A DNA stretch of 64,000 nucleotides from Microbacterium abyssi (GCF_015277895.1 NZ_CP063815.1:682001-746000); one strand, 5' to 3'; counted from the stretch's first letter, positions 31,647-40,794 are shown. Translations and numbers: made by a program. Notes: a model not told the origin generated them from the letters alone.

Positions 31647-32501
31647 ATGGGCAACCGACGCTGGACGGACGCGGCGACCGCGTTGCTTCGGGTGGGCGAG
31701 GATTTTCGGCTCTCGAACGTCGACGCCGGCAGCCACCCCGGCTACGACGGCGACAAGAAGGCCGGCGCGAAGGACCTCGCCGAGGGCATCGAGGTGCTGG
31801 GCGAACTGCAGGAGCGCCTGTTCGCCGTCGGTCGCGTCGGCGACGCAAGGGATGCGGTGCTGCTCGTGCTGCAGGCGATGGACACCGCGGGCAAGGGCGG
31901 CATCGTGCGCCACGTCGTCGGCGGCGTCGATCCGCAGGGCGTCGAGCTCGCGGCGTTCAAGGCCCCGACCGATGAGGAGCTCGCGCACGACTTCCTCTGG
32001 CGCGTCGAGAAGCGGCTGCCGCAACCGGGATTCATCGGTGTGTTCGACCGCTCGCACTACGAGGACGTGCTGATCGCCAAGGTGCGCTCACTGGCCTCGG
32101 CGGAGGAGATCGAGCGCCGTTACGACGCCATCAACGAGTTCGAAGCGCGCGTCGCGGCATCCGGCACCCGCATCGTCAAGGTCATGCTGCACATCTCGCC
32201 CGAAGAGCAGAAGGAACGACTGATGGAGCGCCTCGAGCGCCCGGACAAGTACTGGAAGTACAACCCCGGCGACGTCGACGAGCGGATGCTGTGGCCGCAG
32301 TACATGGCCGCGTACCAGGCGGTCTTCGACCGCACGTCGACCCAGCACGCGCCCTGGTACGTGGTGCCCGCGGACAGCAAGTGGTACGCGCGGCTCGCCG
32401 TGCAGGAGCTGCTGCTCGCCGCGCTCGAGGACATCGACCCGCAGTGGCCGCCCGCCGACTTCGACGTCGAGGCCGAGAAGGAGCGTCTCGCGGCGAGCTG
32501 A
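31647..32501 (+). CDS. Polyphosphate kinase 2 family protein
   Basis: 284 residues, one PPK2 domain. Walker A is MDTAGKGG from residue 78; the second acidic motif DRSHYEDVL starts at 134 and the lid motif is RLERPDKYWKYNPGD. PPK2 enzymes move phosphate from polyphosphate to ADP, GDP or AMP; the class (AMP- or ADP-specific) cannot be read reliably here. The ATG at 31647 follows AGGATGTATCC, and a CAGGAT hexamer ends six bases before it. Confidence 0.9.
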   Translation: MGNRRWTDAATALLRVGEDFRLSNVDAGSHPGYDGDKKAGAKDLAEGIEVLGELQERLFAVGRVGDARDAVLLVLQAMDTAGKGGIVRHVVGGVDPQGVELAAFKAPTDEELAHDFLWRVEKRLPQPGFIGVFDRSHYEDVLIAKVRSLASAEEIERRYDAINEFEARVAASGTRIVKVMLHISPEEQKERLMERLERPDKYWKYNPGDVDERMLWPQYMAAYQAVFDRTSTQHAPWYVVPADSKWYARLAVQELLLAALEDIDPQWPPADFDVEAEKERLAAS

Positions 32502-32541
32502 GGAGGCTTCGACGCGAAGTCAGCCCCTCACACCAGCACCT

Positions 32542-33807
32542 TCACGCCAGTGCATCCACCAGCGGGCGGAACTTCACCCGCGTCTCCAGCAGCTCGGTCT
32601 CCGGGTCGCTCGCGGCGACGATGCCCGCGCCGGCGTACGCGGTGACGCTGATCGCATCCGGTGACGGAGTGAACTGCGCACAGCGCAGCGCGATCGCCCA
32701 CTCGCCGTTGCCGTCGCCGTCGATCCATCCCACCGGTCCGGCGTAGCGACCTCGGTCGAACGGCTCGATCTCGCGGATCGCCGCGACGGCGGCAGGCGTC
32801 GGCGTTCCGGCGACCGCCGCGGTCGGATGCAGTGCCCCCACGAGGTCCAGAGCCGATCCGCTGTCGGACAGCTCGCCCTCCACATCCGTGGCGAGGTGGA
32901 ACAGGTTCGGCAGCTTCAGCATGAACGGCTGCTCGCTCGACGCCATGGCCCGCACGTGCGGCCGCAGCGACTCCAGCAGGCTCTGCACCGCGTACTCGTG
33001 CTCGTCGATGTCCTTGGTGCTCGACGCGAGATGCGCGGATGCCGCGGCATCCTGATCGGCATCCGCACCGCGTCCGATCGTCCCGGCCAGCACGCGTGCG
33101 GTGACGGTGCGCTCCTGCACGGTGACGAGGGTCTCAGGACTCGCGCCGATGAGGCCGTCCACGGCGAAGGTCCAGGTGTCCGGGTAGCCGGTCGACAGGG
33201 CGCGCACGAGCCGGCGCAGGTCGGAACCGGCGGGAATCGTGCCCGCCAGGTCGCGGGCGAGCACGATCTTGCTGACCTCGCCGCTGCCGATGCGACTCAG
33301 TGCCGTCCGCACCGACGCCTGGTATCCCTCAGGCGACTGGGCGCCGGGTCCGACGGTGCCGGCCCAGTGCGGACCGTACGCGCATGGCTCGATCGTGGCG
33401 TCCGGCAGATCCTGCGGCAGTTCTTCACCGGCGTGTGCGATCCGGGTGATCCAACCGCGTCCCTGGTGCTTGCCGAGGATGATCGACGGGACGATCAGGA
33501 TGCTGTCCGCCGCAGAGCCCTCGTCGAAGGTGAGCGTGCCGAACCCGACCAGTCCGGTGCCCGGCAGCTGCACGGGATCGTCGACTTCGGCGCTCGCCGC
33601 GAGCTCGCGCCAGGCATCCGCGATGATCGCGCTGCGCAGTGTTCCCTCGCGTGAAGAGACCCGAATGGATGCCGGTGATCCGCTGCCGACCGCTACGATG
33701 CCGTCGCCGCGGCGCAGCCAGGCGAGCGGCTGATCGGGGTCGGCGTACGCCAGCAGATCCTCGACCGGATCGAACTCGCGGGTCTGCACGATCAGGCGGT
33801 TGGTCAC
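32542..33807 (-). CDS. menF: Isochorismate synthase
   Basis: 421 residues of the chorismate-binding family. Signature segments include GSGEVSKIVLARDL, IGASPETLVTVQERTVTA, TKDIDEHEYAVQSLLESL and the C-terminal PTAAVAGTPTPAAV and PVGWIDGDGNGEWAIALR. It converts chorismate to isochorismate for MenD. Siderophore-type EntC enzymes are close, but the neighbouring men genes favour menaquinone. The GTG at 33807 has TATTCT six bases upstream. Divergent from the DUF402 gene. Confidence 0.93.
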   Translation of the reverse strand: MTNRLIVQTREFDPVEDLLAYADPDQPLAWLRRGDGIVAVGSGSPASIRVSSREGTLRSAIIADAWRELAASAEVDDPVQLPGTGLVGFGTLTFDEGSAADSILIVPSIILGKHQGRGWITRIAHAGEELPQDLPDATIEPCAYGPHWAGTVGPGAQSPEGYQASVRTALSRIGSGEVSKIVLARDLAGTIPAGSDLRRLVRALSTGYPDTWTFAVDGLIGASPETLVTVQERTVTARVLAGTIGRGADADQDAAASAHLASSTKDIDEHEYAVQSLLESLRPHVRAMASSEQPFMLKLPNLFHLATDVEGELSDSGSALDLVGALHPTAAVAGTPTPAAVAAIREIEPFDRGRYAGPVGWIDGDGNGEWAIALRCAQFTPSPDAISVTAYAGAGIVAASDPETELLETRVKFRPLVDALA

Positions 33808-33813
33808 CCGTCC

Positions 33814-33819
33814 AGAATA
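33814..33819 (-). promoter_or_regulatory. -10 element TATTCT before menF
   Basis: TATTCT on the minus strand ends six bases before GTG 33807; no SD is seen. Confidence 0.65.
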
Positions 33820-33853
33820 GTTCGCCGCCCAGGCAGGAGATGACGCGCGGGTC

Positions 33854-33859
33854 TAGGCT
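33854..33859 (+). promoter_or_regulatory. -10 element TAGGCT before the DUF402 gene
   Basis: TAGGCT ends six bases before GTG 33866 and is only 34 bases from the menF -10 element in the other direction. Confidence 0.65.
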
Positions 33860-33865
33860 TGCCGC

Positions 33866-34450
33866 GTGAATCGACGCCCCGCACCCGGCACCGAGATGGT
33901 CTTCCAGTGGCGCAAGTGGGACGGCTCGCCGCACTGGCGCCACGAATGCGTCTATCTCGGCGCAGACGAGTGGGGTGACTGGGTCGGCCAACCGCTCGGG
34001 TGGCACAGCATCCGGCCCGGCGCGGAGTTCTATGCCGCGGCTCCCAACGTCACCCTCGTGCCGCCGTCCGGCGAGTTCGCGCTCACCATCAACCGCGACC
34101 ACCCGTTCGGCATGCGCATCTACATCGATCTCGGCTGGGATGTGCGCTGGTCCGATGACCCGCTGATGGCGACCGGCATCGACATGGACCTCGACGTCAT
34201 CCGACTCGAGCGCGATCGGGATCCTGCTGACGGACCGAGCGGCACGTGGGTCGACGACCGTGATGAATGGGCGGAGCACAGCATCCGCTACGACTATCCG
34301 TCAGACATCACGACCCGTCTCGAAGCCCTCACACTCGATCTCGAGACGCGCGTGCGCGCGCAGGAGGCCCCGTTCGACGACGCAACCGCCGATGCGTGGC
34401 TCGATCGCCTGGAGGTGCTCGGCCTGCACAGATCTAGACTGGATGGATGA
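33866..34450 (+). CDS. DUF402 domain protein
   Basis: 194 residues. The DUF402 beta-barrel is visible in VGQPLGWHSIRPGAEFYAA, LVPPSGEFALTINRDHP and IYIDLGWDVRW, followed by an acidic region with DMDLDVIRL. Related proteins include nucleoside diphosphate/triphosphate phosphatases, but the metal-binding set is not certain here. GTG start from the TAGGCT element. The stop overlaps the menG start by four bases. Confidence 0.87.
   Translation: MNRRPAPGTEMVFQWRKWDGSPHWRHECVYLGADEWGDWVGQPLGWHSIRPGAEFYAAAPNVTLVPPSGEFALTINRDHPFGMRIYIDLGWDVRWSDDPLMATGIDMDLDVIRLERDRDPADGPSGTWVDDRDEWAEHSIRYDYPSDITTRLEALTLDLETRVRAQEAPFDDATADAWLDRLEVLGLHRSRLDG
34435..34440 (+). promoter_or_regulatory. Internal -10 element TAGACT before menG
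   Basis: TAGACT lies inside the end of the DUF402 gene and ends six bases before ATG 34447, so menG may have its own leaderless transcript. Confidence 0.45.
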
Positions 34451-35199
34451 GCCAGCCCAATCGCGCAGACCTCGGTAAGGACCCGCAGCGCGTCAGCGGC
34501 ATGTTCGACCAGGTCGCGGCCGGATACGACCGCACCAACACCGTCATGACGTTCGGCAACGACGCGTTCTGGCGGGCGGCGACCACCCGCGCAGTGGCCC
34601 CGCAGCGCTACGAGCGCATCCTCGATCTCGCGGCGGGCACGGCATCCTCATCGGCTTCCCTCGCCACCAGCGGCGCGGACGTCGTCGCGGCCGACTTCTC
34701 GCCCGGGATGCTGGCTGAGGGAAAGCGCCGGCACGGCCACCTGCCGAACCTCTCGTTCGTCCAGGCCGACGCCATGAACCTGCCGTTCGGCGATGAGGAG
34801 TTCGACGCCGTGACGATGTCGTACGGCCTTCGCAACGTGCAGCAGCCGAAGAAGGCGCTCGCCGAGCTGTTCCGCGTCACCAAGCCCGGTGGTCGCCTGG
34901 TGATCAACGAGTTCTCGACGCCTCCGGGAAAGGCTTTCCGCGGCTTGTACCGCTTCTACAACGCGCAGGTGCTGCCGCGAATCGCGCGCGTCGCCGGCAC
35001 GAACGCAGACGCCTACGAGTACCTGGGCGAGTCGATCCGCGACTGGCCGGATCAGAAGCGACTCTCGGCCTGGATCCGCGAGGCCGGCTGGACCGATGTC
35101 GCCTACCGCAATCTGTCCTTCGGCATCGTCGCGCTGCATCGTGCGACCAAGCCCGCGACTGCGGCGACAGCGTCCGCAGCGGCGACGAACCCCGAGTGA
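34447..35199 (+). CDS. menG: Demethylmenaquinone methyltransferase
   Basis: 250 residues, UbiE/MenG family. The SAM-binding motif I is LDLAAGTASSSASLA (the usual GTGD is varied), followed by DFSPGMLAEGKRR, and the UbiE signatures YDRTNTVMTFGND and SYGLRNVQQPKKALAEL are clear. It methylates demethylmenaquinone as the last step. An Ala-rich C-terminal tail (ATKPATAATASAAATNPE) follows the domain. It is next to the polyprenyl synthase gene, which supplies the side chain. Confidence 0.94.
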   Translation: MSQPNRADLGKDPQRVSGMFDQVAAGYDRTNTVMTFGNDAFWRAATTRAVAPQRYERILDLAAGTASSSASLATSGADVVAADFSPGMLAEGKRRHGHLPNLSFVQADAMNLPFGDEEFDAVTMSYGLRNVQQPKKALAELFRVTKPGGRLVINEFSTPPGKAFRGLYRFYNAQVLPRIARVAGTNADAYEYLGESIRDWPDQKRLSAWIREAGWTDVAYRNLSFGIVALHRATKPATAATASAAATNPE

Positions 35200-35220
35200 G
35201 CCACAGGTAGGGTGGGAACC

Positions 35221-36282
35221 GTGACTTCGAGCCCCGCTGCCCCGGGTTCGCGCCTCGCGAGCCGTCTCGGCTTCAGCGACCGCGTGTTCATCGGGCCCGC
35301 CGCCCGGCGCGTCGCCCGGCAGATCGAGGACGGGCTCGACCTCGTCGAGGGTGGCCTCGCCGAAGAGCTGCACGTCGCAGACTCGATCGCCGACGCTTCA
35401 GCCCGTTATCTCTACGAGGCCGGTGGCAAGCGCATCCGGCCCGTGCTCACGCTGCTGACCGCGCAGCTCGGCGAGGGGAACATCCCCGCGGTCATCGACA
35501 TCGCCAAGGCACTCGAGATGACCCACCTCGGCTCGCTGTACCACGACGACGTGATGGACGGGGCCGACCGCCGGCGAGGCGTGCCCGCCGCACACGCGGT
35601 GTGGGGCAACAGCGTCGCCATCCTCACCGGCGACATCCTCTTCTCCCGCGCCAGCCAGCTCATGGCCCGTTACGGCGACCGGGCGATCCGGCTGCAGGCC
35701 GACACCTTCGAGCGGCTCGTCATGGGGCAGCTGCACGAGACGGTCGGCGCGCAGGACGGCGACGACCCGATCGCGTTCTACATCCAGGTGCTGGCCGACA
35801 AGACAGGATCCCTCATCGCCGCGGCGACGCAGGGCGGCGCGATCTTCTCGAACGCTCCGGCGGAGTACGAGGAACCGCTGCGCGTCTACGGCGAGAAGGT
35901 CGGCGTGGCCTTCCAGCTGCTCGACGACGTGATCGACCTCTCCGCCGACCCCGCCGAGACCGGCAAGGTTCCCGGCACCGATCTCCGCGCTGGCGTGCCG
36001 ACGATGCCGTACCTGCTGCTCAAGGCCGAGCGGGATGCCGCCTCCGCCGAGCTCGCCGCTCGCATCGACGACGGTGTGACGCGCATCGCCGAGGGGGCCG
36101 ACCCCGTCATCCTCGATCAGCCGCTGGCCGAGCTGCGCGACCATGCCGTCACACAGAAGACGCTCGACCTCGCGCGCACCTGGACCAGCGACGCCATCGC
36201 GGCGCTCGCGCCACTGCCCAAGGGCACGGTGCGAGAGGCGCTGATGCGCTTCGCCGAATCTCTCGCAGACCGCAGCAGCTGA
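35221..36282 (+). CDS. Polyprenyl diphosphate synthase (menaquinone side chain)
   Basis: 353 residues, trans-isoprenyl diphosphate synthase fold. The first Asp-rich motif is DDVMDGADRRRG (Asp109, Asp110) and the second DDVIDLSADPAE; GGKRIRPVLTLL is the substrate-binding Lys/Arg segment. It extends farnesyl or geranylgeranyl diphosphate with isopentenyl units for MenA. Chain length is not predictable. GTG 35221 is chosen over GTG 35212 because TAGGGT ends seven bases upstream and GGGTGGGAACC can act as SD. Confidence 0.92.
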   Translation: MTSSPAAPGSRLASRLGFSDRVFIGPAARRVARQIEDGLDLVEGGLAEELHVADSIADASARYLYEAGGKRIRPVLTLLTAQLGEGNIPAVIDIAKALEMTHLGSLYHDDVMDGADRRRGVPAAHAVWGNSVAILTGDILFSRASQLMARYGDRAIRLQADTFERLVMGQLHETVGAQDGDDPIAFYIQVLADKTGSLIAAATQGGAIFSNAPAEYEEPLRVYGEKVGVAFQLLDDVIDLSADPAETGKVPGTDLRAGVPTMPYLLLKAERDAASAELAARIDDGVTRIAEGADPVILDQPLAELRDHAVTQKTLDLARTWTSDAIAALAPLPKGTVREALMRFAESLADRSS

Positions 36283-36316
36283 GCATCCGCTCGCCGCAGC
36301 ATCCGAAAGGACACCC

Positions 36317-37690
36317 ATGACCAAGCTCAGGCTGGCCATCGTCGGGGCAGGCCCGGCAGGCATCTACGCCGCAGACATCCTGCTCAAGACCGAGCGTTCG
36401 TTCGACGTGTCGATCGACCTGTTCGAGCAGCTGCCCGCGCCCTACGGGCTGGTCCGCTACGGCGTCGCCCCCGACCATCCGCGCATCAAGGGCGTCATCA
36501 ACGCGCTGCGCGACGTGCTCGACCGCGGCGACATCCGCATCTTCGGCAACGTGCGCTTCGGTGAGGACATCACGCTCGCCGACCTCAAGAAGCACTACAA
36601 CGCGGTGATCTTCGCCACCGGCGCCATCCGTGACACCGACCTCGACATCCCGGGGATCGACGCGGAAGGCTCCTACGGAGCCGCGGACTTCGTGAGCTGG
36701 TTCGACGGCCACCCCGATGTGCCGCGCGAGTGGACGCTGGATGCCGAATCGGTCGCCGTGCTAGGAAACGGCAACGTCGCCCTCGACGTTGCCCGCATCC
36801 TCGCGAAGCACGCCGAGGACCTGCTGCCGACCGAGATCCCCGACAACGTCCACGCCGGCCTCGAGGCCTCCAAGGTCACCGACGTGCACGTGTTCGGGCG
36901 CCGTGGCCCCGCGCAGGTGAAGTTCACCCCGCTCGAGCTGCGCGAGCTCGGCGAGCTGCGCGACGTCGACATGGTCGTCTACGACGAGGACTTCGACTAC
37001 GACGAGGCGTCGAAGGATGCCGTCGCCAGCAACAAGCAGGTCAAGGTCATCGACCGCGTGCTGCAGCAGTGGCGCACGCGTCCGTCGGCGAACAACGCCG
37101 GGGGAGAGGCGAGCCGCCGTCTGCACCTGCACTTCTGGGCGAAGCCGGTAGAGATCAAGAAGGATGCCGACGGCAGGGTCGCCGCGATCGTCTACGAGCG
37201 CACGCAGCCCGACGGTTCTGGCGGAATGAAGGGCACGGGCGAGCTGCGCGAGATTGCGATCGGCCAGATGTACCGGGCGGTCGGATACTTCGGCTCCCCG
37301 CTGAAGGACGTGCCGTTCGACAAGAAGCACGGCGTGATCCCGAACCACGAGGGCCAGGTGCTCGCGAAGGACTCCAACCAGCGGGTGCCCGGTATCTACG
37401 CCACGGGCTGGATCAAGCGCGGACCGGTCGGCCTCATCGGCCACACCAAGTCCGATGCCATGGAGACCGTGCAGCACCTCGTCAATGACCAGGGCTCCTG
37501 GTGGCAGCCGGAGCATCCGGAGGAATCGGCGATCCCCGCGCTGCTCGAGTCGCGCGGCATCCAGTGGACCGACCTCGAGGGGTGGCACCGGCTCGACCAG
37601 CACGAGGTCGCCCTGGGCGAGCCGCACGAGCGCGCACGCGTCAAGGTCGTCCCGCGCGACGAGATGGTGCGCATCTCCCGCGGCGAGTGA
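36317..37690 (+). CDS. fprA: Ferredoxin/adrenodoxin-NADP+ reductase (FprA type)
   Basis: 457 residues. The FAD-binding motif VGAGPAGIYAADILL is at the start; the NADP-binding GNGNVALDVARIL is in the middle; YGLVRYGVAPDHP and GWIKRGPVGLIGHTKSDA are hallmarks of the FprA/adrenodoxin reductase group. It passes electrons between NADPH and ferredoxin. SD CGAAAGGACACCC supports the ATG. It sits downstream of the menaquinone genes, in the same direction, but no direct link with that pathway is shown. Confidence 0.94.
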   Translation: MTKLRLAIVGAGPAGIYAADILLKTERSFDVSIDLFEQLPAPYGLVRYGVAPDHPRIKGVINALRDVLDRGDIRIFGNVRFGEDITLADLKKHYNAVIFATGAIRDTDLDIPGIDAEGSYGAADFVSWFDGHPDVPREWTLDAESVAVLGNGNVALDVARILAKHAEDLLPTEIPDNVHAGLEASKVTDVHVFGRRGPAQVKFTPLELRELGELRDVDMVVYDEDFDYDEASKDAVASNKQVKVIDRVLQQWRTRPSANNAGGEASRRLHLHFWAKPVEIKKDADGRVAAIVYERTQPDGSGGMKGTGELREIAIGQMYRAVGYFGSPLKDVPFDKKHGVIPNHEGQVLAKDSNQRVPGIYATGWIKRGPVGLIGHTKSDAMETVQHLVNDQGSWWQPEHPEESAIPALLESRGIQWTDLEGWHRLDQHEVALGEPHERARVKVVPRDEMVRISRGE

Positions 37691-37711
37691 CCCGCTCGCG
37701 CCCACTCCTCC

Positions 37712-37780
37712 CTGCGGGTCGTTGATCGAAGGCGCGCAGCGCCGAAGCGATGTACTGAGCGAGCGGAGCGAGTCGAAGCG
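37712..37780 (+). repeat. TTGAGCGAGC-type repeat, diverged copy
   Basis: CTGCGGGTCGTTGATCGAAG, GCGCGCAGCGCCGAAGCGA and ACTGAGCGAGCGGAGCGAG with TCGAAGCG. The GAAGGCGCGCAGCGCCGAAG core differs from other copies and forms its own small palindrome. Confidence 0.75.
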
Positions 37781-37793
37781 TTCCGCCCGCGGC

Positions 37794-37799
37794 TAGGCT
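37794..37799 (+). promoter_or_regulatory. -10 element TAGGCT before the alpha/beta hydrolase gene
   Basis: TAGGCT ends six bases before ATG 37806, directly after the repeat copy at 37712-37780. Confidence 0.65.
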
Positions 37800-37805
37800 G
37801 ACGCC

Positions 37806-38849
37806 ATGACCTCGTGGGTGCCCGACGTCCTCGGAGACGAGTTCGAGCAGCAGACGCTGCCGCTCGGTGAGGACCTCGAGGGCGAGATCGTCGCGACCCT
37901 CGTGCGTGCACTGCCCGAAGCGCCACCGCCCGCGCCGACCGCGTGGGGACGCGTCGTGCGGCGGGTGCAGGGGAAGCCGCTCGTCGATCCGCCACCGCTG
38001 CTCGACGGGGTCGATGTGCTCTACGTGCACGGGTGGTCGGACTACTTCTTCCAGAAGCGACTGGCGCGGTTCTGGACCTCGCGCGGGGCGCGCTTCTTCG
38101 CGCTCGACCTGCGCAAGTACGGCCGGAGCCTGCGCGAGGGGCAGACCCCCGGATACATCGCCGACCTCGCGACGTACGACGAGGACATCGGCGCGGCGCT
38201 CGCGGTGATCGGGGCGGATGCCGCGGGTGGGCGGCGCCTGGTTCTCATGGGGCATTCGACCGGCGGGCTGGTGCTGAGCCTGTGGGCGTCCCGGCATCCG
38301 GATGCCGCGGACGCCGTCATCCTGAACTCGCCGTGGCTGGAGTTCCAGCTCGCGCCGCTGCGCGCCGCGATCGCCCCGATGGTGGAGCTGCAGGCGCGGT
38401 TGCGACCGCTGGATGCCGCCCCGCAGATCGATCTCGGCTTCTACGCCCGCGCGCAGGCTGCTGTCGCCGATCCCGACGACCTGATGGAGACGAACGCGCT
38501 GTGGCGTCCTGTGCCGGCGATGCCGGTGCACGCGGGTTGGCTGCGGGCGATCCTGCACGGACACCGCACCGTGGCCGAAGGGCTGTCGATCCAGGTGCCG
38601 GTATGCGTGCTGCTGTCGGCGAAGTCCGCTCTGCCCACGCGCTGGTCGGACGATCTCACGTCAGCCGACACTGTGCTCGTCGTCGAGGACATCGCCCAGC
38701 GCGCGCTCAAACTCGGGTCGTCCGTCACCGTGGAGCGGATCGACGGCGCCCTGCACGACGTCTTCCTTTCACGGAAACAGGCTCGCGACGATGCCTACGC
38801 GCGGCTCGACCGCTGGGTCACCGGGTGGGTGGCGGCTACCGGTAGTTGA
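37806..38849 (+). CDS. Alpha/beta hydrolase (lysophospholipase-like)
   Basis: 347 residues. The nucleophile elbow is GHSTGG ([16 protein letters not shown]), with the oxyanion region [13 protein letters not shown], and late [11 protein letters not shown] supplying the His after an Asp-bearing segment. The arrangement matches the serine aminopeptidase/lysophospholipase (Hydrolase_4) group. Cytosolic, no signal peptide. Substrate unknown. Its 3' end overlaps yajQ, which is convergent, by 14 bases. Confidence 0.85.
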   Translation: MTSWVPDVLGDEFEQQTLPLGEDLEGEIVATLVRALPEAPPPAPTAWGRVVRRVQGKPLVDPPPLLDGVDVLYVHGWSDYFFQKRLARFWTSRGARFFALDLRKYGRSLREGQTPGYIADLATYDEDIGAALAVIGADAAGGRRLVLMGHSTGGLVLSLWASRHPDAADAVILNSPWLEFQLAPLRAAIAPMVELQARLRPLDAAPQIDLGFYARAQAAVADPDDLMETNALWRPVPAMPVHAGWLRAILHGHRTVAEGLSIQVPVCVLLSAKSALPTRWSDDLTSADTVLVVEDIAQRALKLGSSVTVERIDGALHDVFLSRKQARDDAYARLDRWVTGWVAATGS

Positions 38850-39324
38850 TGAACTGCAAATCGATGTCGAGGTCGGAGCCCTTGAGCAGAGCGATCACGG
38901 ACTGCAGGTCGTCGCGGCTCTTGGACTGCACGCGCAGCTCGTCGCCCTGGATCTGGCTCTTCACGCCCTTGGGGCCCTCGTCACGGATGATCTTGCCGAT
39001 CTTCTTCGCGTTCTCCGAGGAGATGCCGTCCTTCAGCGTCGAGACGATACGGAACTCCTTGCCGCTGGCGAAGGGATCGCCCGACTCGAGGCTCTTGAGC
39101 GAGATGCCGCGCTTGATGAGCTTGGACTGGAACACGTCGAGGACGGCCTTGGCCCGCTCCTCGGTGCCCGCCTTGATGAGAACGGACTCGCCGCTCCACT
39201 CGATCGAAGCGCCGGTGCCCTTGAAGTCGTAGCGCTGCTCGACCTCTTTGCGGGCCTGATTGAGGGCGTTCTCCGCCTCTTGGTGGTCGACCTTGCTGAC
39301 GATGTCGAACGATGAGTCTGCCAT
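38836..39324 (-). CDS. YajQ/UPF0234 family protein
   Basis: 162 residues beginning [19 protein letters not shown], the YajQ signature, with two ferredoxin-like repeats ([30 protein letters not shown]). Homologues bind cyclic di-GMP and nucleic acids. The protein is soluble. TAGGAT six bases before the ATG suggests a leaderless mRNA. The convergent overlap with the hydrolase gene means the two mRNAs could pair at their ends. Confidence 0.93.
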   Translation of the reverse strand: MADSSFDIVSKVDHQEAENALNQARKEVEQRYDFKGTGASIEWSGESVLIKAGTEERAKAVLDVFQSKLIKRGISLKSLESGDPFASGKEFRIVSTLKDGISSENAKKIGKIIRDEGPKGVKSQIQGDELRVQSKSRDDLQSVIALLKGSDLDIDLQFINYR

Positions 39325-39330
39325 GGCGCC

Positions 39331-39336
39331 ATCCTA
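39331..39336 (-). promoter_or_regulatory. -10 element TAGGAT before yajQ
   Basis: TAGGAT on the minus strand ends six bases before ATG 39324. Confidence 0.6.
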
Positions 39337-39362
39337 CCCAGTCGCGTTTCTCAGAGTGATCT

Positions 39363-39376
39363 TGGAAGCGCTTCCA
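39363..39376. promoter_or_regulatory. LacI-type operator, upstream site
   Basis: TGGAAGCGCTTCCA is a perfect 14-base palindrome with the central CG of LacI/GalR-family sites. It lies about 90 bases before the second operator, a spacing that would allow a DNA loop over the malE promoter. Confidence 0.75.
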
Positions 39377-39432
39377 CTAGCCCTGATGCCGGGCGTCGTT
39401 GTGTCACAGCTTGATATCGGCCGCTTCAGGCA

Positions 39433-39462
39433 TTGCCTTAATGGAGCAGAGCGTTGCATACT
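39433..39462 (+). promoter_or_regulatory. Promoter of the malEFG operon
   Basis: TTGCCT (39433-39438) and CATACT (39457-39462) with 18 bases between. The -10 element overlaps the operator at 39460-39477, fitting repression. Confidence 0.55.
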
Positions 39463-39477
39463 GTAAGCGCTTGCAGT
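39460..39477. promoter_or_regulatory. LacI-type operator overlapping the malE promoter
   Basis: ACTGTAAGCGCTTGCAGT is a near-perfect palindrome with the AAGCGCTT core also seen at 39363. It would block the start of malE transcription when bound. Confidence 0.75.
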
Positions 39478-39514
39478 TCTGCGGGCACCAAACGCATCAA
39501 GAGAGGCAACACCA

Positions 39515-40747
39515 ATGAAGGTGAACAAGAGGGGCATCGTCGCGTTCGGCGCCATCGCCGCCGTTTCCACGCTCACGCTCGCAGGCTGCGCCGCCGGTGG
39601 GGCCGACAACAGTGAGGGTGGCGACCAGGCCACCGATTCTTCGCTCGTCGTCTGGGTGGACGCAGAGCGAGTCGACGCCGTTCAGGGCGCGGCTGACGCC
39701 TACGAGGAGAAGACCGGCGTCGCAGTCGAGATCGTCGGCAAGGACGTCGACACGATCAAGGACGACTACATCCAGCAGGTTCCGACCGGCAAGGGCCCGG
39801 ACATCACCATGGGCGCGCATGACTGGCTGGGCGAGCTGTCCACCAACGGCGTCGTCGCCCCGCTCGAGCTCGGCGACTCGGCATCCGACTACCTCGACGT
39901 CGCACTCCAGGCGTCGACATACGACGGCACCGTCTACATGCTCCCGTACGCCGTCGAGAACATCGCCGTGCTGCGCAATGCGGACGTCGTCCCCGAGCCC
40001 GCCTCGAGCTTCGATGACATGATCGCCAAGGGCAAGGCCGCCGGCCTCGACCAGCCGTTCGTCGTCGAGCAGGGTGCCGAGGGCAACCCCTACCACCTGT
40101 ATCCGTTCCAGACCGCGTTCGGAGCCCCGGTGTTCGGCACCGACGCGTCCGGCAGCTACGACCCGGCCGACCTGCAGCTCGGCAGCGAGGGCGGCACGAA
40201 GTTCGCCGACTGGCTCGGTGCCCAGGGTGCCGCGGGCGTCCTCAACACCGACATCGACGGTGAGATCGCCAAGCAGCAGTTCATCGACGGCGACGCGGCC
40301 TTCTGGCTGACCGGTCCGTGGAACGTCGGCGCTGCCGTCGACGCCGGCATCAACGTCGAGATCGACCCGGTGCCGAGCCCGACCGACCAGGTCGCCTCGC
40401 CGTTCGCCGGAGTGAAGGGATTCTTCGTGAGCTCCGAGTCGGACAACAAGGTCGCCGCGAACGATTTCCTGGTGAACTACCTCGGCACTGAAGATGTCCA
40501 GCTCGCCCTGTTCGAGGCGGGTAACATCCTCCCGGCCCTCACCGCAGCGGCCGACACCGCAGCATCCGACCCTGTCATCGCCGGCTTCCAGGCCGTCGGC
40601 GCTGACGCAGTCCCGATGCCGGCCATCCCGGCCATGGGCGCTGTCTGGCAGTTCTGGGGCATCGCCGAGGCCGCCATCATCAACGGTGCGGATCCTGCGG
40701 CGACGTGGCAGAAGCTGGCCGACGACGTGGCCGCAGCCATCAAGTAA
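39515..40747 (+). CDS. malE: Maltose/maltodextrin-type solute-binding lipoprotein
   Basis: 410 residues. The signal peptide ends in lipobox LAGC with Cys25 as lipid site, then a Gly/Asp linker. The body matches family 1 solute-binding proteins (LVVWVDAERVDAVQGAADAY, GPDITMGAHDWLGELSTNG, FWLTGPWNV). It captures maltose or maltodextrins outside the cell for MalFG. SD AGAGAGGCAACACCA. No ATPase is encoded here; MsiK-type ATPases encoded elsewhere commonly serve such systems in actinobacteria. LacI-type operators flank its promoter. Confidence 0.93.
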   Translation: MKVNKRGIVAFGAIAAVSTLTLAGCAAGGADNSEGGDQATDSSLVVWVDAERVDAVQGAADAYEEKTGVAVEIVGKDVDTIKDDYIQQVPTGKGPDITMGAHDWLGELSTNGVVAPLELGDSASDYLDVALQASTYDGTVYMLPYAVENIAVLRNADVVPEPASSFDDMIAKGKAAGLDQPFVVEQGAEGNPYHLYPFQTAFGAPVFGTDASGSYDPADLQLGSEGGTKFADWLGAQGAAGVLNTDIDGEIAKQQFIDGDAAFWLTGPWNVGAAVDAGINVEIDPVPSPTDQVASPFAGVKGFFVSSESDNKVAANDFLVNYLGTEDVQLALFEAGNILPALTAAADTAASDPVIAGFQAVGADAVPMPAIPAMGAVWQFWGIAEAAIINGADPAATWQKLADDVAAAIK

Positions 40748-40758
40748 TACAGTTCGTT

Positions 40759-40794
40759 CTGTCGGGGCGGGTGCGCACGCGCCCGCCCCGACAG
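40759..40794 (+). terminator. Strong hairpin between malE and malF
   Basis: CTGTCGGGGCGGG (40759-40771) pairs perfectly with CCCGCCCCGACAG (40782-40794), with a few extra pairs inside. No T-run follows, so it probably stabilises the malE mRNA end or only partly terminates, lowering malFG relative to malE. Confidence 0.75.
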
